In this document: one piece after another, positions 32,905-41,862 of the stretch
Position numbering within the stretch: position 1 is the first letter of the stretch
How the letters are laid out: the number at the start of each line of letters is the position of its first letter
Assembly (NCBI RefSeq): GCF_000422645.1
Contig: NZ_AUGL01000030.1
Location: 1 to 42,814 of the forward strand
Reading direction: 5' to 3'
Length of the DNA stretch: 42,814 nucleotides
Source of the DNA: Ferrimonas futtsuensis DSM 18154
GTDB lineage: Bacteria; Pseudomonadota; Gammaproteobacteria; Enterobacterales; Shewanellaceae
Translations under genes and position numbers: made by a program
The notes under the pieces: model-generated
The model's database searches: none
What the model was told of the DNA's origin: nothing
Seen by the model: the letters and a program-made list of their open reading frames with translations, nothing else

Positions 32905-34992
32905 TTACTTGGCGTTCTTAGCCTTGGTCTCTGCAATTACCTCTTCGGCAACGTTAGCAGGACAAGGTGCGTAGTGGCTGAACTCCATGGAGAACTGGCC
33001 ACGACCGGAAGTCATGGTACGCAGGTGACCGATGTAACCGAACATCTCGGACAGAGGTACGTCTGCCTTGATGCGTACGCCGGTAGCACCAGCTTCCTGG
33101 TCCTTGATCATGCCGCGACGACGGTTCAGGTCACCGATAACATCACCAACGTGATCTTCAGGAGTGAACACGTCCACCTTCATGATGGGTTCCAGCAGCT
33201 GAGGACCGGACTTAGGCATAGACTGACGGAAAGCACCCTTAGCGGCGATTTCGAAGGCCACAGCAGAGGAGTCAACCGCGTGGAAGCCACCGTCGAACAG
33301 CTCAACTTCAACGTCCAGAACAGGGAAGCCAGCCAGAGGACCGGTATCCATCATGTCACGGAAGCCCTTCTCAATGGCAGGCCAGAATTCCTTAGGCACG
33401 TTACCGCCCACAACAGTGGAGGCAAAGGTGAAGCCGGAACCCTGCTCGCCAGGCTTGATGCGGTAGTCGATCTTACCGAACTGACCGGAACCACCAGACT
33501 GCTTCTTGTGAGTGTAGCTGTCTTCAATAGCGGAGGTGATGGTCTCACGGTAAGCAACCTGAGGCTGACCAACTTCCAGCTCAACGCCGTAGGTACGCTT
33601 CAGGATGTCTACTTTGATGTCCAGGTGCAGTTCACCCATGCCTTTCAGGATGGTCTGACCGGACTCTTCGTCGGTCTCAACCTGGAAGGAAGGATCTTCT
33701 GCAACCATCTTACCGATGGCGATACCCATCTTCTCAACAGAACCCTTGTCCTTCGGCTCAACAGCGATGGAGATTACAGGCTCAGGGAAGATCATGGGCT
33801 CCAGGGTGCACTCGTTCTTAGGATCACACAGGGTGTGACCGGTCTGAACGTTCTTCATGCCAACTACGGCGATGATGTCACCAGCCTGGGCGCGAGTGAT
33901 CTCGGTACGCTCGTCGGCGTGCATCTCTACCATGCGACCGATACGCTCGGTTTTGCCGGTAGCGGAGTTCAGGATGGTCATGCCCTTTTCCAGAACACCG
34001 GAGTAGATGCGGATAAAGGTCAGGGCGCCGAAACGGTCGTCCATGATCTTAAACGCCAGGGCACGCAGAGGCTCGTCAGCGGAAACGGTCGCTACTTCAC
34101 CGGTAGGCTCACCAGTCTCTGGATCGGTCAGAGGCTGAGCGTCTACTTCGGTAGGAGCAGGCAGGTAATCAACTACCGCGTCCAGTACCAGCTGGATACC
34201 TTTGTTCTTAAAGGCGGAACCACAGAAGGTGGGGAAGAATGCCAGGTCACGGGTACCCTTACGGATGCAGGCTTTGATCTGCTCCATGGAAGGCTCAGTG
34301 CCTTCTTCCAGGTACTCCATCAGCAGGTCTTCGTCCATCTCCAGAGCGGTTTCCATCAGCTCTTCGCGGTACTCGGCGGCCTTCTCCTGCAACTCGGCAG
34401 GGATATCAACTACTTCGTAGTTCTCAGGCAGACCGGAGTCGTCCCAGATGTAAGCCTTCTGACTCAGGATGTCTACAACGCCCTTGAAGTCGTCTTCGAT
34501 ACCGATAGGCAGGGTCATCACCAGCGGACGAGCGCCCAGTACGTTCTTCACCTGGTCTACTACGCGGTAGAAGTCTGCACCCATACGGTCCAGCTTGTTC
34601 ACGAAGATCAGACGGGCTACTTCGGATTCGTTAGCGTAACGCCAGTTGGTCTCAGACTGGGGCTCAACACCACCGGAACCACAGAATACACCAACACCAC
34701 CATCGAGAACCTTCAGGGAACGGTAAACTTCAACGGTGAAGTCAACGTGTCCGGGGGTGTCGATGATGTTCAGGCGGTGATCGTTCCAGAAACAGGTAGT
34801 AGCAGCAGACTGAATGGTAATACCACGCTCAGCTTCCTGCTCCATGAAGTCAGTGGTGGCGGCACCGTCATGCACTTCACCGGTCTTGTGGATCTTACCG
34901 GTCAGCTTCAGGATACGCTCGGTACTGGTGGTCTTACCGGCATCAACGTGCGCGAAGATACCGATATTTCTGTATTTTGATAAATCAGTCAT
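32905..34992 (-). CDS. fusA: Elongation factor G, stand-alone copy
   Basis: The 695-residue translational GTPase moves the ribosome along mRNA. GTPase motifs are AHVDAGKTT (G1), RGITIQSA with the switch I Thr, DTPGHVD (G3) and NKLDRMGAD (G4). The later domains II to V are complete, with HSLPxxR-like segment and the usual C-terminal [10 protein letters not shown]. It is a single gene without rpsL, rpsG or tuf, so it is probably the second EF-G common in Shewanella and Vibrio, separate from the str operon copy. The frame extends to 35013, but [11 protein letters not shown] at 34992 is the family start. The coding sequence uses more biased codons than its neighbours, which suggests high expression. 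Confidence 0.94.
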   Translation of the reverse strand: MTDLSKYRNIGIFAHVDAGKTTSTERILKLTGKIHKTGEVHDGAATTDFMEQEAERGITIQSAATTCFWNDHRLNIIDTPGHVDFTVEVYRSLKVLDGGVGVFCGSGGVEPQSETNWRYANESEVARLIFVNKLDRMGADFYRVVDQVKNVLGARPLVMTLPIGIEDDFKGVVDILSQKAYIWDDSGLPENYEVVDIPAELQEKAAEYREELMETALEMDEDLLMEYLEEGTEPSMEQIKACIRKGTRDLAFFPTFCGSAFKNKGIQLVLDAVVDYLPAPTEVDAQPLTDPETGEPTGEVATVSADEPLRALAFKIMDDRFGALTFIRIYSGVLEKGMTILNSATGKTERIGRMVEMHADERTEITRAQAGDIIAVVGMKNVQTGHTLCDPKNECTLEPMIFPEPVISIAVEPKDKGSVEKMGIAIGKMVAEDPSFQVETDEESGQTILKGMGELHLDIKVDILKRTYGVELEVGQPQVAYRETITSAIEDSYTHKKQSGGSGQFGKIDYRIKPGEQGSGFTFASTVVGGNVPKEFWPAIEKGFRDMMDTGPLAGFPVLDVEVELFDGGFHAVDSSAVAFEIAAKGAFRQSMPKSGPQLLEPIMKVDVFTPEDHVGDVIGDLNRRRGMIKDQEAGATGVRIKADVPLSEMFGYIGHLRTMTSGRGQFSMEFSHYAPCPANVAEEVIAETKAKNAK

Positions 34993-35389
34993 TGCTTTAC
35001 TCTGAAAAAACAATCGTTGTCACTTTTCGGCGGGGGAGTATACCACTTTTGCAACCAAAAGATACGCACTTAGCGAAATGATTTCGCCAGTTATCGCCTA
35101 TCACAAGCTGTTGGTAGGAATACTCACGTCCGACGTCGTTTGGGAAGCCTGACATAGCCGACCGAATTATAGCCCACTTCATCAATGCCAACGGGGATTC
35201 GGGACCGGAATCTTTAGCCTCTTCACCAGGGTATGCAACACCAAGTTAGCTATCCCTGGCACCAAAGGGAGCCGAGCTCCGCTTTTGCTGCCGTTGACTG
35301 AGTCTCGCACACCCTTGTGACAATCCTAGGCCGCCAGGTCGCTGCTGCGACCTCAGACCGTGACTCTCTCGCAGAGTGCGAGTTGTACG
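34993..35389. other. Gap between EF-G start and the tRNA-Ser terminator
   Basis: About 400 bases lie between the EF-G start and the tRNA-Ser terminator. No convincing coding frame, hairpin or repeat was seen here, and the promoter of the EF-G gene must be at the left end. The rest appears to be plain spacer. Confidence 0.5.
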
Positions 35390-35415
35390 AAAAAACCCGC
35401 CTCAAAGGCGGGTTG
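35390..35415 (-). terminator. Terminator of the tRNA-Ser transcript
   Basis: On the minus strand the stem CCCGCC TTTGA GGCGGG (35396-35412) is followed by TTTTTT. It lies after the tRNA-Ser and its partial 3' copy, so it should be the end of that transcript. Confidence 0.85.
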
Positions 35416-35419
35416 AACG

Positions 35420-35450
35420 AATATGGCGGAGAGATAGGGATTGATTCCCT
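35420..35450 (-). repeat. Partial second copy of the tRNA-Ser 3' end
   Basis: 23 bases (35420-35442) are identical to 35573-35595, which covers the last 19 bases of tRNA-Ser including CCA, plus 4 bases beyond. A few more bases of the T arm follow with mismatches. This partial tRNA end lies in the same transcript, 130 bases after the true tRNA and before the terminator. It recalls the rtT repeats of the E. coli tyrT operon, which also begin with a piece of the tRNA 3' end. The sequence cannot fold into a full tRNA. Confidence 0.75.
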
Positions 35451-35576
35451 CGCGGAGCTCGGCCGCCTTCGGCGTTACTCGCTGTGCTCGTTGCGAACCC
35501 GGCTAGGGTTCTGCACCCTATCTCACCTACTCCGAATCCAGAGTGTTAAGGCTTCAGAACTCGAGGTATTGAAATA

Positions 35577-35667
35577 TGGCGGAGAGATAGGGATTTGAAC
35601 CCTAGAAGGGCTATTAACCCTTGCCGGTTTTCAAGACCGGTGCTTTCAACCACTCAGCCATCTCTCC
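35577..35667 (-). tRNA. tRNA-Ser (anticodon TGA)
   Basis: The minus strand holds a 91-nt tRNA with encoded CCA, a 7-bp GGAGAGA/TCTCTCC acceptor stem, the anticodon loop CTTGAAA with anticodon TGA, and a long variable arm (AAGGGTTAATAGCCCTT), which is the class II feature of serine tRNAs. It reads UCA and other UCN codons. Promoter boxes lie at 35678-35706. The transcript continues over a partial copy of its own 3' end to the terminator at 35390-35415. Confidence 0.97.
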
Positions 35668-35677
35668 AGTGGCGGCA

Positions 35678-35706
35678 ATAATAGTGAAAGGATCGTCCGG
35701 TGTAAA
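35678..35706 (-). promoter_or_regulatory. Sigma70 promoter of tRNA-Ser
   Basis: On the minus strand TTTACA (35701-35706) and TATTAT (35678-35683) are 17 bases apart, followed by TGCCGCC, a GC-rich discriminator as for tRNA-fMet. The start point would be near 35671, only a few bases before the mature 5' end. Confidence 0.72.
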
Positions 35707-35760
35707 CCCCTGAATCCAGCGGGATTGACAAAAGATCCGCCCTTCAGATGGTTTGACTTC

Positions 35761-36231
35761 CTAGAGGCGCTTTTCCATACGCCAATTCTGCAATTTTTCA
35801 CCTTGGCGAACGGTTTGGTTCTCCCGCACCACCGCAAACCCTTTTGCCTCGAAAAAGGGGCGCGCAAAGCGAGAAGCATCCACGGTCAATCGACCCATTC
35901 TCTGTTGACGAGCCTCCTGCTCCAGATGTCGGTACAAACGGGACGCGATCCCCTGGCGCTGAAGATCAGCATGGGTATAGGTCCACTCGATATGCCCTGA
36001 CGGTGTCAGGGTAATGAAGCCCACCACCCTGCCATCGAATTCAGCCACTATAGGCGGCCACTGGGCCAGCCTTTGCTGCCAGCGCTCGTACTCTTTGGGC
36101 TGTGGCGCCCAGGCATTCACCTGGGCCTGAGTGTAATGGACGAGACCAATCCGGTGGACGGTGTCGTAGAAGATGTCCGTCAGAGCCCGGGCATCTTCTG
36201 TCCGGTAAGGGCGAACAACCAGCTTTGTCAT
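35761..36231 (-). CDS. GNAT-family N-acetyltransferase
   Basis: The 156-residue protein has the GNAT fold: VRPYRTEDARALTDIFYDTVH in the first part, VAEFDGRVVGFITLT in the core, and LQRQGIASRLYRHLEQEA as the acetyl-CoA pyrophosphate loop (Q/RxxGxA/G). The C-terminal PFFEAKGFAVV is also typical. It transfers an acetyl group from acetyl-CoA to an amine; the target is not predictable. The start follows the DUF4440 gene stop by 4 bp on the same strand, so the two genes form an operon. Confidence 0.88.
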   Translation of the reverse strand: MTKLVVRPYRTEDARALTDIFYDTVHRIGLVHYTQAQVNAWAPQPKEYERWQQRLAQWPPIVAEFDGRVVGFITLTPSGHIEWTYTHADLQRQGIASRLYRHLEQEARQQRMGRLTVDASRFARPFFEAKGFAVVRENQTVRQGEKLQNWRMEKRL

Positions 36232-36235
36232 GAAA

Positions 36236-36616
36236 CTAAAACGGTTGGCAGGGGGTGCCCTGGTGATGAATCATCTGCCAACGATGATCCTCCAGAGCCC
36301 AAAGGGAGCTTCGACGGGAGTGGCTGACCACCGTGCCCCGGGTCAGTTTGGCGTTATAGAGCACCTGACACAGGTTGGGAGCCAACTGCCTTACCCTGAA
36401 ATCCTGGGCTTCCACACCCAGAGAGTCCTCTTCCGGCAAGCGCTTGAGCACCTCCTCCAGACCAAACTCGCGACCGGACGCCCCCACTTCGATAAATTCC
36501 TTGTGAATCAAAAAGGCAAGCAGTTCGCGGCTGCGCCGGGTGGAGGGAACAAACAGCCTTTTTTCCAGGGCGATCAGGTGGGGCTCAAGCTCCAGGGCAA
36601 TGCTTAGAGTATCCAT
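36236..36616 (-). CDS. DUF4440 (NTF2-like fold) protein
   Basis: The 126-residue protein follows the DUF4440 pattern: a first helix EPHLIALEKRLFVP, EFIEVGASGREFG in the middle, RRSSLWALEDHRWQMIHHQGT at the end, with the SSLW segment and the closing HQGT that mark this family. NTF2-like proteins bind small ligands or act as simple isomerases; the function of this member is unknown. I chose the ATG at 36616; the open frame reaches 36658 but the extra stretch is not protein-like. No strong ribosome site is visible. It is directly followed by a GNAT gene. Confidence 0.8.
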   Translation of the reverse strand: MDTLSIALELEPHLIALEKRLFVPSTRRSRELLAFLIHKEFIEVGASGREFGLEEVLKRLPEEDSLGVEAQDFRVRQLAPNLCQVLYNAKLTRGTVVSHSRRSSLWALEDHRWQMIHHQGTPCQPF

Positions 36617-36658
36617 AGTGAGTGAGTTAATCCTTAACCTGTAAAATACCAAGCTCAA

Positions 36659-37025
36659 AAAATTTCAGTTGAATGACCAAATACGTCATGGACTTGGCAA
36701 AAAACCGTACAAATCAGGTGATGGGGCACCTTGTCGGCCTCTGGCGGGCCTGTTTGCCTCGCGGGCACCTTCAACTGGGGAAGGTTAACCCGCTTAAGGT
36801 AGAAGTTTTGTCATAAATCGTCAACGAAGCCGAATGGGTCGGGTAAGCCATGGTCGCGCCAAGGTTTTTCCGAAACTGCCCGGTAGACACCGGCCACAGC
36901 AGTGGTTTTGTTACTAAATTGGTTGAAAAACCGTTGCTCCGTTCCCACATCAGCTTGTAGAGTTAAACTTTTCAGGAATCGGTGGCTCTAACCTGTCAGA
37001 AACGGGCCACAAAAAAGGAGTCCAC
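36659..37025. other. Gap upstream of yccA
   Basis: The 367 bases between the divergent DUF4440 and yccA genes should carry both promoters. No coding frame is convincing. A 7-bp hairpin (GTGGCTC at 36982 and GGGCCAC at 37004) lies in the probable yccA leader, just before an AAAAAAGGAG ribosome site. I cannot say whether it is regulatory. Confidence 0.45.
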
Positions 37026-37682
37026 ATGCAGACCCAACGTTTTGAAACCGTCGCCAGCTCTGCCGGCGTCGAGGTCAACAAAGTTCTACGCAACACCTAT
37101 ATGCTGCTGGCCATGACCCTGGCGTTTTCAGCTGCCGTCGCCGGTGTCACCATGGCACTGCAGCTGCCACATCCGGGCATCATCATCACTCTGGTGGGCT
37201 TCTACGGTCTGCTGTTCCTGGTCAGCCGCACCGCCAACAGCGCCATGGGTCTGGTGTCCGTGTTCGCCCTGACCGGCTTTATGGGATACACCCTTGGCCC
37301 CATCCTAGGCATGTATCTGGGCGCGGGCATGGGTGACATCGTCATGATGGCCCTGGGCGGCACCGCCTTCACCTTCTTCGGCCTCTCCGCCTATGTGCTG
37401 GTGACCGGTAAGGACATGTCCTTCCTCGGCGGCATGATGATGGCTGGCTTCTGGGTGATCATCGCCGCCTTCATCGCCAACATCTTCCTGGCGATTCCCG
37501 CGCTGAGCATGGCCCTGAGCTGCCTGTTCATCCTGTTCTCTTCCGGTGCCATCCTGATGCAGACCAGCGCCATCATCCACGGCGGCGAGCGCAACTACAT
37601 CAACGCCACCGTGACTCTGTTTGTCTCGCTGTACAACATCTTTGTCAGCCTGCTGAGCCTGCTGGGGATGAGCGACGACTAA
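37026..37682 (+). CDS. yccA: BAX inhibitor-1/YccA-family membrane protein
   Basis: The 218-residue protein has seven hydrophobic helices and agrees with E. coli YccA along the chain: KVLRNTYMLLAMTLAFSAAV, GFMGYTLGPILG, GKDMSFLGGMMMAG, SSGAILMQTSAIIHGGERNY and SLYNIFVSLLSLLG at the end. YccA binds and modulates the membrane protease FtsH and belongs to the TMBIM family, whose members leak Ca2+ or H+ in other organisms. The start has AAAAAAGGAG before it. A terminator follows before the tus genes. Confidence 0.95.
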   Translation: MQTQRFETVASSAGVEVNKVLRNTYMLLAMTLAFSAAVAGVTMALQLPHPGIIITLVGFYGLLFLVSRTANSAMGLVSVFALTGFMGYTLGPILGMYLGAGMGDIVMMALGGTAFTFFGLSAYVLVTGKDMSFLGGMMMAGFWVIIAAFIANIFLAIPALSMALSCLFILFSSGAILMQTSAIIHGGERNYINATVTLFVSLYNIFVSLLSLLGMSDD

Positions 37683-37702
37683 GCGCCCAGTTTGAGATAC
37701 AC

Positions 37703-37731
37703 TAAGGCCCCAAGTCGGGGCCTTTTTCTTT
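37703..37731 (+). terminator. Terminator after yccA
   Basis: An AAGGCCCC stem (37704-37711) and GGGGCCTT (37717-37724) enclose a 5-base loop, followed by TTTCTTT. The yccA stop lies 22 bases upstream. Confidence 0.85.
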
Positions 37732-37746
37732 GGTTACGAATCCGAA

Positions 37747-38136
37747 ATGAGTTCTTTTCTAGTCGTCGTGAACGGCGAACCCTACGGCAGCCAGTCCGCC
37801 TGGTCTGCCCTGAAGTTCTGTGAAACCTTGCTGGCTCAGGGGCACACCCTGGAACAGGTGTTCTTCTACCAGCACGGCGTCCTCAACGCCAGCCGTATGC
37901 TGATGCCCGCCAGTGATGAGCTGGACCTCTCACCACGTTGGCATGCCCTTCACCAGCAGCACAAGGTGCCTCTGGTCAGTTGCGTCTCAGCCGGACTGCG
38001 ACGGGGCATCATCGATGCGGAAGCCGCCGAAGATGGTGGCCTGGACAGTGCCAACCTGGCCTCACCCTTCATCCTGGGGGGCCTGGGCGAGCTGGTGACC
38101 ACCATGCAGCAGGTAGACAGGACGGTGCAATTCTGA
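37747..38136 (+). CDS. tusD: Sulfurtransferase complex subunit TusD
   Basis: The 129-residue DsrE-fold protein is the catalytic relay of the TusBCD complex, which passes persulfide sulfur from TusA to TusE for 2-thiolation of U34 in tRNAs for Lys, Glu and Gln. The active Cys is Cys79 in PLVSCVSAGLRRGI, as in E. coli TusD (Cys78). VFFYQHGVLNAS is also typical. The gene is the first of tusDCB-tusE. Its TGA overlaps the tusC ATG by one base (TGATG). TusA and MnmA are not in the window. Confidence 0.95.
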   Translation: MSSFLVVVNGEPYGSQSAWSALKFCETLLAQGHTLEQVFFYQHGVLNASRMLMPASDELDLSPRWHALHQQHKVPLVSCVSAGLRRGIIDAEAAEDGGLDSANLASPFILGGLGELVTTMQQVDRTVQF

Positions 38137-38492
38137 TGAAGCAGTTAGGAATCCTATTTACCCGCGCGCCACACGGCACCCCCCGCGGTCGGGAGGCACT
38201 GGACCTGGCACTGCTCGGGGCCAGCTACGACATCCCCACCCGGCTGTTCTTCTGTGGTGACGGGGTCTATCAGTTGCTTAAAGGGCAGCGACCCGGCAGC
38301 ATTGAGGGGCGAGATTACATCGCCACCTTCAAGGCCCTCCCCCTCTACGATGTGGAGGAGATCTGGGTCTGCGCCACCTCCCTGGCCGAGCGTGGATTGA
38401 CCGGCGATGATCTGCTGATGGCGGTTGACGTGGCTGATAAGGCGCACTTCGCCCAGGAGTTAAACCAGACAGAACAGGTACTGACATTTTGA
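38136..38492 (+). CDS. tusC: Sulfurtransferase complex subunit TusC
   Basis: The 118-residue DsrF-type protein starts MKQLGILFTRAPHGTPRGRE, with the conserved family PHGT(x)GRE pattern, and has FFCGDGVYQLL in the middle. TusC is a structural partner in the TusBCD hexamer; it has no proven active Cys of its own. The ATG overlaps the tusD stop codon and the stop overlaps the tusB start, so tusD, C and B are translated as one coupled unit. Confidence 0.95.
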   Translation: MKQLGILFTRAPHGTPRGREALDLALLGASYDIPTRLFFCGDGVYQLLKGQRPGSIEGRDYIATFKALPLYDVEEIWVCATSLAERGLTGDDLLMAVDVADKAHFAQELNQTEQVLTF

Positions 38493-38776
38493 ACGTACTC
38501 CATACCCAATCTCGCTCGCCGTCCGACTCTGACGGGCTCACCCTGATGCTGCGCGCCCTGATCCCCGGAGACGGCATTCTGCTGATGCAGGATGCCGTCA
38601 TCGCCGCTACCCTGCCGCAGTGGCTGCAGCCATTGTCTGACTGCCCCTGTTATGTTCTCAAGGAAGATCTTGAGGCCCGAGGCTTGATCTCCCGAGTGAA
38701 CGCCCCCATTGAGGTGGTCGACTACGATAGATTTGTCCAGCTGACGCTGGAGTTTGAAAAAGTACAGGCGTGGTAA
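38489..38776 (+). CDS. tusB: Sulfurtransferase complex subunit TusB, TTG start
   Basis: The 95-residue DsrH-type protein is the third subunit of TusBCD. It starts at a TTG that overlaps the tusC stop codon (TTGA), and no ATG fits. It shows [14 protein letters not shown] near the N-terminal half and [15 protein letters not shown] and [14 protein letters not shown] after it, as in family members. Its stop TAA overlaps the ATG of tusE. The residue corresponding to the DsrH conserved Cys is not clear. Confidence 0.92.
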   Translation: MNVLHTQSRSPSDSDGLTLMLRALIPGDGILLMQDAVIAATLPQWLQPLSDCPCYVLKEDLEARGLISRVNAPIEVVDYDRFVQLTLEFEKVQAW

Positions 38777-39108
38777 TGATGTTGAATTTTAATGGCCAGG
38801 AGATCGCCACCGACAAGCAGGGTTACCTGCTCGATTCCAGTCAGTGGCAGCCGGAAATGGCGCCCATTTTGGCAGAGCAGGAGGGGATCGAACTTTCCGA
38901 CGCTCATTGGGAGGTGGTTACCTTTGTTCGCGACTTCTACGAGGAGTTCAATACCAGCCCCGCCATCCGGGTGCTGGTCAAAGCGATTGGACAGAAACTG
39001 GGCGAGGATAAGGGCAACTCCAAGTATCTCTACAAGCTGTTCCCCAAAGGCCCGGCCAAACAGGCCACCAAAATAGCCGGCTTGCCAAAACCGGCTCGCT
39101 GCATCTGA
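38776..39108 (+). CDS. tusE: Sulfur relay protein TusE/DsrC
   Basis: The 110-residue DsrC-fold protein takes sulfur from TusD and delivers it to MnmA with tRNA. The conserved swinging-arm Cys is the penultimate residue (ARCI end), and [19 protein letters not shown] before it is typical. [20 protein letters not shown] and the start [16 protein letters not shown] also agree. I place the start at the ATG overlapping the tusB stop (TAATG); a GTG at 38770 is in frame. The gene is often elsewhere in E. coli-type genomes but here completes the tus set. A strong terminator follows. Confidence 0.93.
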   Translation: MMLNFNGQEIATDKQGYLLDSSQWQPEMAPILAEQEGIELSDAHWEVVTFVRDFYEEFNTSPAIRVLVKAIGQKLGEDKGNSKYLYKLFPKGPAKQATKIAGLPKPARCI

Positions 39109-39143
39109 TCCCCTGAAGCTATCGGCCCCCATACCTTCGGGCA

Positions 39144-39174
39144 CAAAAAAACCGGCGCATGCGCCGGTTTTTTT
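39144..39174. terminator. Bidirectional terminator between tusE and gap
   Basis: A 7-bp ACCGGCG.../...CGCCGGT stem with a GCATGC centre is flanked by A7 and T7, so it can end both the tus operon and the convergent GAPDH gene. Confidence 0.92.
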
Positions 39175-39188
39175 ATCTCGGTTATCCC

Positions 39189-40616
39189 TTAGGCAGGGAT
39201 AACGTGAGTGGTCAGGTTCAGCATCTTCTTCATGACGCGAATTACCTGACGGCTGTAACCGAACTCGTTGTCGTACCATACGTACAGTACCGCACGGTCA
39301 CCGTCGACGATGGTGGCCTGGGAGTCCACCACACCGGCGTAGCGAGAACCTACCAGGTCGGTAGACACAATCTCAGTAGACTCGGTGAAGTCCACCTGGC
39401 TTTGCAGGTTGGAGTGCAGGGCCACTTCACGCAGGTACTCGTTCAGCGTGTCACGGTCAGTTTCCTTGGCCAGGTTCAGGTTCATGATGGCCATGGACAC
39501 GTTTGGAGTAGGCACGCGGATGGCGTTACCAGTCAGCTTGCCCTTGAGCTCAGGCAGAGCCTTGGCCACCGCCTTGGCGGCACCCGTGGTGGTCAGTACC
39601 ATGTTCAGCGGCGCACTGCGGCCACGACGGTCACCCTTGTGGAAGTTGTCGATCAGGTTCTGGTCGTTGGTGTAGGAGTGAACCGTTTCAACGTGACCGT
39701 TGCGGATGCCATACTCATCGTTAATCGCCTTCAACACAGGGGTGATGGCGTTGGTGGTACAGGAGGCAGCGGACACAATCAGGTCCTCATCCAGGATGTC
39801 TGCCTGGTTTACGCCGTAGACCACGTTCTTGATGTCACCTTTGGCAGGTGCAGTCAGCAGCACCTTAGCGGTTCCCTTGGACTTCAGGTGCAGGCCCAGG
39901 CCCTCTTCATCCTTCCAGATACCGGTGTTGTCCACCACCAGGGCGTTATCGATGCCGTACTCGGTGTAATCCACCTGATCAGGGCTGTTGGCGTAGATCA
40001 CCTGGATGTAGGTACCGTTGGCGATAATGGCGTTGTTCTCGGCATCCACCTCGATAGAGCCATTGAAAGGACCGTGGATGGAATCACGGCGCAGCAGGCT
40101 GGCACGCTTCTCCAGGTCACCACCACGACCACCACGGACGACGATGGCGCGCAGACGCATGTTGTTGGCCACGCCGGTACGCTCGATCATCAGGCGGGCC
40201 AGCAGACGACCGATACGGCCAAAGCCGTACAGCACAACATCGCGCTGCTCAACTTCCTGATTGGAGGCAGGCGCCATCTCTTTGGCAACATAGGCTTCAA
40301 TCTCGCTGCCGTCGCTGTGGTTGCGCCAGTAGTTGATGGCCAGTTTGCCCAGGTCGACACGAGCATACTTAACGTCCAGCTTGCTCAGGGCTTCCAGGAA
40401 GGGGAAGCTCTCACGCAGGCGCAGCTTGTCGCCCTCGTGCTTGCGAACAAGACGGTGCATCTTGATGATGTCGATGGTGGAGGCGTTGAGCAGGCTCTTG
40501 CCATACACCAGCACTTCGATGCCCTGGTTGCGGTACAGCTTGCCGATCAGAGGCTGCATCGCTTCCGCCATTTCAAAACGTTCTTGCCAGCTTTTCAGAT
40601 GCTTGTCAGCGGTCAT
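39189..40616 (-). CDS. gap: Long-form glyceraldehyde-3-phosphate dehydrogenase
   Basis: This 475-residue protein is a GAPDH with an extra N-terminal region of about 125 residues (ADKHLKSWQERFEMAEAMQP, then LIGKLYRNQGIEV). The NAD-binding start is LYGFGRIGRLLARLM, the catalytic Cys is in SAASCTTNAITP and the His in ETVHSYTNDQNLID. NYWRNH and the GVVDSQATIV region are typical of the long form found in Vibrio, Shewanella and related marine bacteria. It converts glyceraldehyde-3-phosphate to 1,3-bisphosphoglycerate, possibly with a gluconeogenic bias; the role of the extra domain is unknown. The ATG at 40616 fits family starts; the frame extends to 40640. It is divergent from the DUF2989 gene. 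Confidence 0.9.
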   Translation of the reverse strand: MTADKHLKSWQERFEMAEAMQPLIGKLYRNQGIEVLVYGKSLLNASTIDIIKMHRLVRKHEGDKLRLRESFPFLEALSKLDVKYARVDLGKLAINYWRNHSDGSEIEAYVAKEMAPASNQEVEQRDVVLYGFGRIGRLLARLMIERTGVANNMRLRAIVVRGGRGGDLEKRASLLRRDSIHGPFNGSIEVDAENNAIIANGTYIQVIYANSPDQVDYTEYGIDNALVVDNTGIWKDEEGLGLHLKSKGTAKVLLTAPAKGDIKNVVYGVNQADILDEDLIVSAASCTTNAITPVLKAINDEYGIRNGHVETVHSYTNDQNLIDNFHKGDRRGRSAPLNMVLTTTGAAKAVAKALPELKGKLTGNAIRVPTPNVSMAIMNLNLAKETDRDTLNEYLREVALHSNLQSQVDFTESTEIVSTDLVGSRYAGVVDSQATIVDGDRAVLYVWYDNEFGYSRQVIRVMKKMLNLTTHVIPA

Positions 40617-40838
40617 TTGGGACAAATCCTTTCTAGGCATGATCTGCAGCTTAGGACCTATAATGTCGACTAAGTCAAAAGACCATGAAATGGGTACAGA
40701 TTACGTGGCTACGTTGGCCAGCTGGCGGTATTCTACAGAAGATCGTCCGGTTGATTCCAGCCAGCTAAACCCGTAATTTAATTAGGCAAATTGGCGGTTT
40801 ACCGCTGTAATAGAGAAAATTTTTGGTAAGTTTACACA

Positions 40839-41627
40839 ATGCGAGTAATTGCTTTAGCGGCACTGCTGCTCCCCCTCACCGCCTGTGACACACGACTCAC
40901 CCTGCAGGAGGTGTGCGAGAGCAACCCCAAAATGTGCGCCGACGTCGCCCTGACCGGGTGGTGTGTCAAAGAGCGTTCACAGGTGATTTGGACCCGCTAC
41001 GAGCATAAGGACTCCGACAGACACACCCTGTATAACGAGCTCATTGCACTGGAGAATTACGTTAAGTGCATGGAGAAGGCCACCATGATCGAAAACCGTC
41101 TGGTCGCCAAAGAGAGGGAAACCGCCCGTATCGAAAGCTACATGTCATCGCAGAAGTCGCTGAAAAAACTGCAAAATAGCACCAGCGAAGACACCTCCCC
41201 TTACATCACTTTCTATCGCTGGACCCGCCTGAATGACACCAAAGCGCTGGGCCAGTTCCTGCAGTCCGAGCGCAATGGAGAGCTCAACACCGTCGAACTT
41301 AAGCAATTTGCCGCCTCCTACTACTCCAGGGCTAACCCTCAGAAAGCCGTAGATTATCTTCTCGATACCCTGAATGAACTGCCCTACCCCTCGGTCGATA
41401 CCTATCTTGAACTGTCCCAGGAATACATGAACCTCGATCAGCCGGTTCAGGCCTATCTGTTTGCCAAGCTAATCGCACGGCACCAACCCGAGCTGGTGAA
41501 CGAACAAAGACTGAGTCTGCTGGCCGCTTCTGCAGGCGTAAAAAGGACTAAGCTGGACGAGAAAGCGGAGCAGATCGACGAACTGCTGGAAGAGGGAAAA
41601 TTTAAGCCCGAGAGCCTAAAACTGTAA
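40839..41627 (+). CDS. DUF2989 lipoprotein
   Basis: The 262-residue protein has a signal with LPLTAC, giving a lipobox Cys16, so it is anchored in an envelope membrane. The mature part begins with a Cys-rich segment (VCESNPKMCADVALTGWCVKERS split over several motifs) and continues with helical repeats like TPR units (LDTLNELPYPSVDTYLELSQ and YMNLDQPVQAYLFAK). The family is known by number only and is common in Shewanella and Vibrio. It sits between two GAPDH genes, divergent from the long one and co-directional with gapA, with 235 bp before gapA. Confidence 0.85.
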   Translation: MRVIALAALLLPLTACDTRLTLQEVCESNPKMCADVALTGWCVKERSQVIWTRYEHKDSDRHTLYNELIALENYVKCMEKATMIENRLVAKERETARIESYMSSQKSLKKLQNSTSEDTSPYITFYRWTRLNDTKALGQFLQSERNGELNTVELKQFAASYYSRANPQKAVDYLLDTLNELPYPSVDTYLELSQEYMNLDQPVQAYLFAKLIARHQPELVNEQRLSLLAASAGVKRTKLDEKAEQIDELLEEGKFKPESLKL

Positions 41628-41862
41628 TTAAATTTCTTTTGCTCTTTCAGGTCGAATGATGATTTCTTGCTCACAAAGGCACGAGGGTTAACGTGATCTT
41701 CACCACGGTTTAGCCCTTTGTGTACTAGGCTTTAAGCTGTCAAAACTTGATGTGTCGTAACATTTACTCAAATACAGCAGATTATTGCGTCGTCACCCTT
41801 GACCACCGGCATTATTGTTGTAAATTAACCACAGTTATTAAAGTTATGAGACAGGTATCGCT

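Noticed and set aside
32974-34980. 668-codon open frame on the plus strand opposite EF-G
   Set aside because: It is the mirror of the highly codon-biased EF-G gene, has no ribosome site and no protein family pattern.
35420-35595. Attachment sites of an integrated element at tRNA-Ser
   Set aside because: Only 130 bases lie between the copies and there is no integrase; a terminator follows, so an in-transcript tRNA repeat is the better explanation.
35317-35598. 93-codon frame over the tRNA repeat and terminator
   Set aside because: It runs through the tRNA-Ser 3' repeat and the terminator hairpin and repeats the same translated tRNA fragment twice, so it is not coding.
39159-40673. 504-codon open frame opposite the long GAPDH
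   Set aside because: It is an antisense shadow of a biased gene and covers the terminator region as well.
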